The position numbers were made by a program, and so were the translations under genes. A stretch of DNA of 5,622 nucleotides from an uncultured Dictyoglomus sp. (lineage in GTDB: Bacteria; Dictyoglomota; Dictyoglomia; Dictyoglomales; Dictyoglomaceae): contig CALHTV010000118.1 in NCBI GenBank assembly GCA_938039765.1, positions 1 to 5,622 of the forward strand, read 5' to 3'. Below are positions 1-5,138 of this stretch, in pieces. Each line of letters begins with the position of its first letter. Within the stretch, counting starts at the first letter, position 1. The notes beneath the pieces were generated by a model. The model saw nothing but the letters and a program-made list of their open reading frames with translations. It was not told the DNA's origin and made no database searches.

Positions 1-80
1 ATATTCCTGACATTGATATAGAAAGTGAAGAAGAGATTTTAAACGAAATATTAGAAGAGAGCGAGGAGGAAGAAGAATGA
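1..80 (+). CDS. 3' end of an acidic-tailed protein, probably SSB or ribosomal protein S6 (partial)
   Basis: An open frame (codons from position 3) runs in from the left edge and stops at TGA 78-80. The 25 visible residues begin [11 protein letters not shown] and end SEEEEE, a strongly acidic tail. The stop overlaps the rpsR start as ATGA, so the two genes are translationally coupled. In most bacteria the gene just before rpsR is ssb, with rpsF (S6) before that or in its place. An acidic tail suits both: SSB has an acidic C-terminus, and some S6 proteins end in a glutamate-rich tail. The usual SSB tip (DDIPF-like, for partner binding) is not present at the end. I lean slightly to SSB on gene order but cannot decide from 25 residues. 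Confidence 0.5.
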   Translation, partial: IPDIDIESEEEILNEILEESEEEEE

Positions 81-334
81 GTAATGATAAGGCTTCAACT
101 AAACCTACTAAGTTTGTTTATTCTTCAGGAAAAAAGAAATACTGTATATTTTGTAGTGAAAAGGTAGAATATATTGATTATAAAAATGTGGAGAAACTTA
201 GAAGATTTATGACAGAGAAGGGTAAAATAATACCCAGAAGAATAAGTGGTAATTGTGCAAGACATCAAAGGCAACTTAGTACTGCAATTAAAAGAGCAAG
301 GTATATGGCTTTGCTTCCATATGTTGTTAAGTAA
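77..334 (+). CDS. rpsR: 30S ribosomal protein S18, zinc-binding (C+) form
   Basis: Component of the 30S subunit platform, where S18 binds 16S rRNA and pairs with S6. The 85-residue length is typical. The family core is plain: [12 protein letters not shown] (residues 33-44), [18 protein letters not shown] (about 50-67) and [13 protein letters not shown] near the end. Residues C23, C26, C60 and H63 form a CxxC...CxxH set, so this is the C+ version expected to bind zinc; many S18 proteins have lost these residues. The ATG overlaps the stop of the upstream gene (ATGA), and AGGAGG at 64-69 sits 7 nt before it, which fixes the start. All arginine codons are AGA or AGG. A hairpin follows 28 bp after the stop. 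Confidence 0.98.
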   Translation: MSNDKASTKPTKFVYSSGKKKYCIFCSEKVEYIDYKNVEKLRRFMTEKGKIIPRRISGNCARHQRQLSTAIKRARYMALLPYVVK

Positions 335-362
335 ATGTTTCCAAAATAAATCTATAAAGATA

Positions 363-388
363 AAAGGAGGGCTGTAAGGCCCTCCTTT
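363..388 (+). terminator. Rho-independent terminator or attenuator after rpsR (SD/anti-SD hairpin)
   Basis: AAAGGAGGGC (363-372) and GCCCTCCTTT (379-388) are perfect complements, giving a 10-bp stem with a 6-nt loop (TGTAAG). The stem is much richer in G+C than its surroundings, and the T run at its 3' end (TTTAT) is short, so termination is probably partial. It lies between rpsR and the membrane protein gene, whose ATG is only 10 nt after the stem. The 5' arm is a perfect Shine-Dalgarno sequence and the 3' arm its complement, so an RNA-level control role is an alternative. With no good promoter between it and rplI-dnaB, some readthrough seems required. Confidence 0.65.
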
Positions 389-398
389 ATACTAAATT

Positions 399-1337
399 AT
401 GAGGCGAGAAAGAGTTCAAAGTTTAGTAGAAGGAGGCTTAATAACAGCTGTAAATATCGTTTTGTTATGGCTTTCTTACTGGATTTTTCCCTTAATTTAT
501 CTTGCTTCTTTACCTCTTCTTATTCTTACCTGTAGGAATGGGTTAAGAATAGGTTTTTTATCACTTTTTGTCTCTACTATTCTTTTGTCTTTAGTGATTA
601 GCCCTTTTAACGCTATATTTTTGGCGCTTCCCTCAGGATTGTTTGGGATTTTTTTGGGATACGGATTACTTAAAAAATTTAATCTCAAATTTTTAATAAT
701 AGGAGGTTTTTTCCTTCTTCTCTTTTTAAAGATTGTGGGAATTTATGCTTCTGTGATACTTTTTAAAATGCCTTTTGAAAAGATGTTTGGTATTGAAGCT
801 ATCAGAGAAGGATGGCATAAATCTCTTGAAATTGCTAATAGGTATTTTCATGTTTCAAGTGAAGATGATTTTGTAAAGATTCAGAACAAATTTTTAGAGA
901 ATTTACATATATTTATTCCTTATTTTTTAATTATGTCCACCTTGTTTCAAGTATTTTTGAATTATATGATTGTAGAAAAGGTGCTAAAAAGGTTTAAAAT
1001 AGAAGCTCCTCCTCTTCCTAAGATTGAGAAATTAAGGATTCCTAAAAAGTTCTTCATTTATATTTTTATCCTATATATTATCTTAGTTTTTCTTAATTTT
1101 CCCTATAGAGATTATGCATTATCTAATTTGGGACTTATTTTGCAATCTTTTGCCCTTTTGAATGGATATATTTTTACTTGGGTAGTTTTAAAATCCTTTA
1201 TTCACAATATCTGGCTAAGATGGATATTTTTTTTACTATTTGTCTTGAATCCAATTTTTGGGAGTATAATATTTATTGTAGGATTTATTGATATTTTTTT
1301 CCCTTTAAGAGAAAAACTTATTTGGGTAAAGGAGTAG
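399..1337 (+). CDS. DUF2232 (YybS-like) multispanning membrane protein
   Basis: A 312-residue integral membrane protein with about eight hydrophobic segments: roughly residues 13-33, 35-44, 50-91 (probably two), 98-122, 171-193, 218-234, 241-263 and 268-301. A more polar loop spans about 123-170 and a basic stretch about 194-217. The N-terminus (RERVQSLVEGGLITAVNIVL) and the following LPLLILTCRNGLRIGFL resemble DUF2232/YybS proteins. The position between rpsR and rplI is also where yybS sits in Firmicutes. The function of this family is not established; membrane substrate-capture modules of transporters have a similar look. ATG 399 is the likely start because it keeps the conserved N-terminus, but no Shine-Dalgarno sequence lies at normal spacing: the only one is inside the hairpin, 28 nt upstream. 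The stop is 6 nt before rplI. Confidence 0.8.
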   Translation: MRRERVQSLVEGGLITAVNIVLLWLSYWIFPLIYLASLPLLILTCRNGLRIGFLSLFVSTILLSLVISPFNAIFLALPSGLFGIFLGYGLLKKFNLKFLIIGGFFLLLFLKIVGIYASVILFKMPFEKMFGIEAIREGWHKSLEIANRYFHVSSEDDFVKIQNKFLENLHIFIPYFLIMSTLFQVFLNYMIVEKVLKRFKIEAPPLPKIEKLRIPKKFFIYIFILYIILVFLNFPYRDYALSNLGLILQSFALLNGYIFTWVVLKSFIHNIWLRWIFFLLFVLNPIFGSIIFIVGFIDIFFPLREKLIWVKE

Positions 1338-1343
1338 AGTTTT

Positions 1344-1799
1344 ATGAAAAAGATTAAGGTTTTATTATTAAAAGATGTGAACAACTTAGGAAAAAAAGGA
1401 GAGGTTGTTGATGTAAGTGATGGTTATGCGCGGAATTATTTGTTTCCCAGAGGTCTTGCAAGAGAGGTTACAGAAGGCATGTTGGAGCATTTGAAATTAC
1501 AAGAGCTTTTTCAGAAGAAAAAAGAGGAGAAATTACTTGAGAAGTATAGGAAAGAAAAAAGCATCATTGAGGGTGAGGTGTTCGTAATTAAAGCGAAAGT
1601 AGGGGAAAAGGGTAAGCTTTTTGGATCGATTACAAGTAAGGATATAGCAGAGGTAATTTCCAAGAAACTTAAATTGGATATAGATAAAAGGCAAATAGAC
1701 TTAGAAGAACCTATAAAATCTCTTGGAGAATATAATGTGGAGGTAAAGCTTCATCCTCAAGTGGTAGCTAATGTTAAGATTCTAATAGAGGCTGAGTGA
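1344..1799 (+). CDS. rplI: 50S ribosomal protein L9
   Basis: L9 binds 23S rRNA with its N-terminal domain and reaches out from the 50S subunit through a long helix. The protein has 151 residues, close to the usual 148-150. The L9 signature is complete: GKKGEVVDVSDGYARNYLFP at residues 16-35, followed by RGLA. The charged connecting helix covers about 45-75 (QKKKEEKLLEKYRKEK), and the C-terminal domain carries the typical GKLFGSIT at 90-97. AAAGGAG at 1328-1334, overlapping the end of the upstream gene, is 9 nt before the ATG. The stop is 2 nt before the preferred dnaB start, consistent with one operon and coupled translation. Confidence 0.98.
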   Translation: MKKIKVLLLKDVNNLGKKGEVVDVSDGYARNYLFPRGLAREVTEGMLEHLKLQELFQKKKEEKLLEKYRKEKSIIEGEVFVIKAKVGEKGKLFGSITSKDIAEVISKKLKLDIDKRQIDLEEPIKSLGEYNVEVKLHPQVVANVKILIEAE

Positions 1800-1801
1800 T
1801 T

Positions 1802-3163
1802 ATGAAGAATAAAGAGGACATATTAGGCAGAGTTCCTCCTCATAATGAAGAGGCAGAACAGGCTGTCTTGGGAGCAATGCTTCTTTCTCGGGATGCTATT
1901 GCAAGAGTTATTGAAATTTTGCATTCTGATAGTTTTTATTATGAGCATCATGGCATCATTTTTAGGGTTATAGTGGAACTTTTTGAAAAAGGACTCCCCG
2001 TAGATTTAGTTTCTGTAACTGAGGAACTAAGAAGTAGAAATCTACTAGACAAAGTGGGGGGAAGTGTTTATTTAGCTTCACTCTTAGATGTAGTTCCTAC
2101 AGCGGCCAATGTAGAGTATTATGCTAACATAGTTTCTGAAAAAGCTCTTCTTAGGAAGTTAATTAATGCTGGGACAGAAATAGTTTCGTTGGGATATAGG
2201 GAAAATGAATCTCCGGAACTTTTAGTAGATAAAGCCGAGCAGTTGATTTTTGAAATAGCTCAACGTCATCGTTTCAGAACTCTTGTGCCTCTGAGAGAAA
2301 TTTTAGCGAAAAGTTTTAAAGAAATAGAAAGACTTCATCAAACAGGTAAGCCTTATACAGGTATTCCTACAGGATTTTGGGATTTAGATAGAAAAACAGG
2401 AGGACTCCAGCCTTCTGATCTTATCATTGTAGCTGCTCGTCCTGGAATGGGCAAGACCTCCTTCTGTTTAAATATTGCACAGCATGTGGCTCTAGAAGAA
2501 CATTTACCAGTAGCAATTTTCAGCCTTGAAATGTCAAGTTTTCAGCTTGCTTTAAGACTTTTAGGATCTGAAGCTCAAATAGATATACATAGATTAAGAA
2601 CAGGACAGATAAGAGAACATGAATGGCCGAAGTTGGCAAGGGTCTTTGGAAAACTTGCAGAAGCACCTATTTTTGTGGATGATACTCCCGATCTAAACGT
2701 TATTGAGATGAGAGCAAGAGCAAGAAGATTAAAGGCAGAACGAGGCTTATCTCTTATTATTGTTGATTATTTACAGCTGATCAGGCTTTTGGATAGAGAT
2801 AAAAGTGAACATCAACAGATATCGGAGATTTCAAGAGGATTGAAATCTTTAGCTAGAGAACTTGAGGTACCTGTAATTGCTATTTCGCAACTCTCTAGGG
2901 CTGTAGAGACTAGAGCTGAGAGAAGACCTCAGTTATCTGATTTAAGAGGATCAGGAGGGTTGGAACAAGATGCAGATGTGGTGATTTTTATCTATAGAGA
3001 AGGGTATTATAAGGCACAAGAAATGGAAATAGAGTCAGAGATGCCAGAAGAAGTAGAAATTATTATTGCAAAACAAAGAAATGGTCCTACAGGAACAGTT
3101 AAACTATTATTCTTGAAGAATTCTACATCTTTCAAATCTTTAAGTTTGAGAGAGGAGGCTTAA
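1802..3163 (+). CDS. dnaB: Replicative DNA helicase DnaB (DnaC in Bacillus naming)
   Basis: Hexameric ATP-driven helicase that unwinds DNA at the replication fork and recruits primase. Numbering is from ATG 1802 (453 residues). The N-terminal domain opens with PPHNEEAEQAVLGAML (12-27). The RecA-like domain has Walker A ARPGMGKTS (212-220, K218), Walker B LIIVDYLQL with D322, the AISQLSR motif (Q363), SDLRGSGGLEQDAD (379-392) and KQRNGPTG with K424 and R426, the positions of the basic and arginine-finger residues in DnaB. No intein interrupts it, although dnaB is a common intein site. Start: ATG 1802 has AGAGG (1787-1791) at 10 nt. An in-frame GTG at 1796, overlapping the rplI stop, would add two residues but leaves only 4 nt of spacing, so I prefer ATG. 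Confidence 0.97.
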   Translation: MKNKEDILGRVPPHNEEAEQAVLGAMLLSRDAIARVIEILHSDSFYYEHHGIIFRVIVELFEKGLPVDLVSVTEELRSRNLLDKVGGSVYLASLLDVVPTAANVEYYANIVSEKALLRKLINAGTEIVSLGYRENESPELLVDKAEQLIFEIAQRHRFRTLVPLREILAKSFKEIERLHQTGKPYTGIPTGFWDLDRKTGGLQPSDLIIVAARPGMGKTSFCLNIAQHVALEEHLPVAIFSLEMSSFQLALRLLGSEAQIDIHRLRTGQIREHEWPKLARVFGKLAEAPIFVDDTPDLNVIEMRARARRLKAERGLSLIIVDYLQLIRLLDRDKSEHQQISEISRGLKSLARELEVPVIAISQLSRAVETRAERRPQLSDLRGSGGLEQDADVVIFIYREGYYKAQEMEIESEMPEEVEIIIAKQRNGPTGTVKLLFLKNSTSFKSLSLREEA

Positions 3164-3169
3164 AGAAGT

Positions 3170-3198
3170 TTGACTATATAGTTATAAAGGTTTATAAT
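3170..3198 (+). promoter_or_regulatory. Sigma70-type promoter for mglB-mglA-argB-wzz
   Basis: TTGACT (3170-3175) and TATAAT (3193-3198) are separated by 17 bp: one mismatch from consensus at -35 and none at -10, with ideal spacing. Transcription would start near 3205, giving a leader of about 50 nt before the mglB ATG. The promoter begins 7 bp after the dnaB stop. No strong terminator separates dnaB from it, so readthrough from the upstream operon may also feed this unit. Confidence 0.85.
3173..3197. repeat. Two adjacent palindromes overlapping the mglB promoter (candidate operator)
   Basis: ACTATATAGT (3173-3182) is a perfect 10-bp palindrome beginning inside the -35 box. TTATAAA-GG-TTTATAA (3182-3197) is a perfect 7-bp inverted repeat with a 2-bp centre that runs into the -10 box. 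A protein binding either would block RNA polymerase. Both are AT-rich apart from a C and G, so chance is a serious alternative in DNA of this composition. Confidence 0.4.
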
Positions 3199-3242
3199 TT
3201 TTTCAAGCTTGATCTTAAAAAATAATTAACTTATTAATTTTT

Positions 3243-3249
3243 AAGGAGG
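3243..3249 (+). promoter_or_regulatory. Strong ribosome binding site of mglB
   Basis: AAGGAGG lies 7 nt before ATG 3257, a near-perfect match to the 16S rRNA anti-SD at ideal spacing, and it fixes the mglB start. The leader before it is almost pure A/T. It can form a weak A/T-only stem-loop (3215-3226 with 3233-3244, one mismatch) whose outer edge touches the first two bases of this site. Confidence 0.85.
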
Positions 3250-3256
3250 GACATTA

Positions 3257-3739
3257 ATGGACGAAAGAGAACAGATATTGTCATTAGTTATTTCTCTAGA
3301 AGATCAGGAGGAGATAGAGAGATATTTAGGACAGTTCCTTGCTGAATCAAAAGCTAAAGCAGCTCTTTTAATAGATAAAAGTGGGACCGTAATTGGAGGA
3401 AGAGGAACCGCTTCTCAATTTGATTTCGTTACTATTTCTGCTTTGGCTGCTGGAGCATTTTCTGCGACTCAGGAATTAGCGAAGCTTTTAGGAGAAGAGG
3501 AATTTTCTTTAATTTTCCACCAAGGAAAAAGGAATCACTTACATATTTCTCATATTGAGAGGCAAGTGCTTCTGTTAGTTATTTTTGATGACTCTACTAC
3601 TCTTGGTATGGTTAGACTCTTTGCTCAAAAAGCTTGCGAAAACTTAGCCAAAATAATTAAAAAGATCAGAGAAAAGCAAAAGGATATACCTAAGGCTGAG
3701 TTTAATTTTAGCGATATAGAAGATTTTTTCAAAAAGTAA
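3257..3739 (+). CDS. mglB: MglB-like Roadblock/LC7 protein
   Basis: A 160-residue cytoplasmic protein of the Roadblock/LC7 family. The family core includes AKAALLIDKSGTVIGGRG (33-50), an alanine-rich helix with ATQELAKLLGEEE near 70-82 and the strand RQVLLLVIFDDSTTLGMVRL (about 101-120). No signal peptide or membrane segment is seen. The gene directly precedes an MglA GTPase gene, the classic mglBA arrangement. In Myxococcus and Thermus, MglB dimers bind MglA and speed up its GTP hydrolysis and, with the C-terminal helix, nucleotide exchange. Here the C-terminus extends past the domain as a charged linker and an amphipathic stretch, KAEFNFSDIEDFFKK, possibly matching that helix. The length is like that of Myxococcus MglB (about 159 residues). 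The gene has its own promoter and a strong RBS; 25 nt separate it from mglA. Confidence 0.9.
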   Translation: MDEREQILSLVISLEDQEEIERYLGQFLAESKAKAALLIDKSGTVIGGRGTASQFDFVTISALAAGAFSATQELAKLLGEEEFSLIFHQGKRNHLHISHIERQVLLLVIFDDSTTLGMVRLFAQKACENLAKIIKKIREKQKDIPKAEFNFSDIEDFFKK

Positions 3740-3764
3740 AAAATAAATGGAAAGGTGAAAAAAT

Positions 3765-4352
3765 ATGGCGGTTTTAAACTATGCTGCAAGGGAGATTACT
3801 TGTAAGATTGTTTACTGTGGACCTGGATTGAGTGGTAAAACTGTTAATTTACAGCAAATTTATAAGATGGTTTCTCCTGACCGACGTGGCGAACTCGTTT
3901 CCTTAGCGACAGAGACTGAGAGAACTTTATTTTTTGATTTTTTGCCTTTAGATTTAGGTACTGTTCAAGGATTTAAATTAAGATTTCAGCTTTATACTAC
4001 TCCTGGACAAGCTCTTTATGAAGCAAGTAGAAAATTGATATTGAGAGGAGTAGATGGTTTAGTTTTTGTGGTGGATTCTCAGAGGAGTAGATTAGATGAG
4101 GATGTCAGAATTTTTGAGGCTTTGAAAAAGGAACTTGCAGCAGTAGGTTATGATTTTAACTCTCTTCCTTTTGTTTTTCAATATAACAAAAGAGATTTAC
4201 CTGATATTGTTAGTGTAGAAGAGTTAAATGAAAAATTAAACCCTGATGGAAAATATAAATATTTTGAGGCCGTAGCTATTGAGGGAAAAGGTGTAATGGA
4301 GACGTTAAAAGCTATTTCCCAGGAGGTTTTGTTAAAACTTACCCGTGGATGA
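3765..4352 (+). CDS. mglA: MglA Ras-like small GTPase
   Basis: Molecular switch that in its GTP form marks a cell pole in bacteria where it has been studied. The 195-residue length equals that of Myxococcus MglA, and key residues fall at the same numbers: P-loop GPGLSGKT (19-26, K25), the TETERTLFFDFLPL stretch (49-62) with R53, the intrinsic arginine finger, and D58, the TTPGQ motif with catalytic Q82 (78-82), and NKRD (141-144) for guanine recognition. All are intact, so an active GTPase is expected. There is no lipidation motif or membrane segment. The start is ATG 3765 with AAAGGTG at 3751-3757. MglB, its probable GTPase-activating partner, is encoded just upstream. The last 8 bp overlap argB. 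Confidence 0.96.
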   Translation: MAVLNYAAREITCKIVYCGPGLSGKTVNLQQIYKMVSPDRRGELVSLATETERTLFFDFLPLDLGTVQGFKLRFQLYTTPGQALYEASRKLILRGVDGLVFVVDSQRSRLDEDVRIFEALKKELAAVGYDFNSLPFVFQYNKRDLPDIVSVEELNEKLNPDGKYKYFEAVAIEGKGVMETLKAISQEVLLKLTRG

Positions 4353-5127
4353 GAGGAAGATTTTACTCATAAAAATTGGTGGAAGTGTTTTTGACAAGTT
4401 TACTCTTTTTTTGTCTTTTATTAAGAAATTATATTATGAGGAGAATTACAAAATTGTTTTATTACATGGTGGTGGAAATGAAATAAGTTATTGGATGAAG
4501 AAGCTAGGAATAGAACCTAAGTTTATAAAAGGAAGAAGAGTGACTGATAAGGAGACTTTAAAAATAGTAGAAATGGTTCTCTCAGGTAATGTACAAGGGA
4601 AAATAATTGCAGATATAAAGAGGGAAGGATTGAAAGTTGTAGGTGTAAATGGAAAGTCAATTTTTCATTGCAAAAAGTTAATAATAGATGATATAGATCT
4701 AGGTTATGTTGGAGAAGTTACAAGGGTTGAAACTTTACCTATAGAAAAATTGCTTGAGAATAGTTATATAGTAGTAACCTCATCTCTGGGTATAGACGAA
4801 GAAGGAAATTCTTATAATATAAATGCTGATTCTGCAGCTCTTTCTTTAGGAGTTTCTTTAAGGGTTAATAGATTAATATTTTGTACCGATGTTCCAGGTA
4901 TAATAGTTAGCGAAGATGGGGGGGAAAGAGTTTTGAGTAAAGTATCTATAGAAGAGGCAAGGGAACTGATAACAACTGGAAAAGTAACAGGAGGGATGAT
5001 TCCAAAAGTTGAGGCGGCGATAACAGCAATAGAGAATGGAGTGGATATAGTACAAATATGGGGTGGTAGTGATTTTGAGAAAGCTTGGAATATGGAAGAA
5101 GGCACAGTTTTTACAAATAAGAAGTAA
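4345..5127 (+). CDS. argB: N-acetylglutamate kinase (acetylglutamate kinase)
   Basis: Phosphorylates N-acetyl-L-glutamate with ATP, the second step of arginine synthesis. Amino acid kinase fold, 260 residues. Visible motifs: KIGGS (10-14, K10), HGGGNE (41-46), GRRVTD (63-68, R65 as substrate ligand), DLGYVGEV (118-125), NINAD (158-162, D162), TDVPG (181-185) and GGMIPKVEAA with K221. N158 and D162 carry the same numbers as in the 258-residue E. coli enzyme. The GxRVTD motif and NINAD favour ArgB over the related LysZ. It lacks the N-terminal extension of arginine-inhibited hexameric enzymes, so feedback by arginine is unlikely. The start is GTG 4345, inside the mglA end: an in-frame TAA at 4333 excludes anything further upstream, and no ATG follows nearby. 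The nearest SD, AGGAGG 4321-4326, is 18 nt away, so translation probably depends on coupling to mglA. No other arginine gene is in the window. Confidence 0.94.
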   Translation: MDERKILLIKIGGSVFDKFTLFLSFIKKLYYEENYKIVLLHGGGNEISYWMKKLGIEPKFIKGRRVTDKETLKIVEMVLSGNVQGKIIADIKREGLKVVGVNGKSIFHCKKLIIDDIDLGYVGEVTRVETLPIEKLLENSYIVVTSSLGIDEEGNSYNINADSAALSLGVSLRVNRLIFCTDVPGIIVSEDGGERVLSKVSIEEARELITTGKVTGGMIPKVEAAITAIENGVDIVQIWGGSDFEKAWNMEEGTVFTNKK

Positions 5128-5138
5128 GGGGGATCTTA

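Noticed and set aside
353..358. TATAAA as a -10 box before the hairpin
   Set aside because: No -35-like hexamer at 15-19 bp spacing; AT-rich DNA yields such hexamers often.
1796..1801. GTG 1796 as the dnaB start, overlapping the rplI stop
   Set aside because: Possible, but the SD (1787-1791) is only 4 nt away, against 10 nt for ATG 1802. The two extra residues are not part of the DnaB family.
3153..3184. AGGAGG at the end of dnaB as an RBS for a small ORF
   Set aside because: The only nearby start, TTG 3170, reaches a stop after three codons, and the bases belong to the -35 box of the promoter.
3215..3244. A/T-only inverted repeat before the mglB RBS as a terminator or riboswitch
   Set aside because: The stem has no G-C pairs and one mismatch, so it would be unstable, especially in a thermophile. 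It is expected by chance in such AT-rich DNA.
4812..5105. 97-residue open frame on the - strand
   Set aside because: It lies wholly within argB, whose motifs are certain, and its translation is low-complexity with no recognisable family or RBS. It is a shadow of the + strand gene, as are the shorter - strand frames at 497-688, 1202-1384 and 4873-5055.
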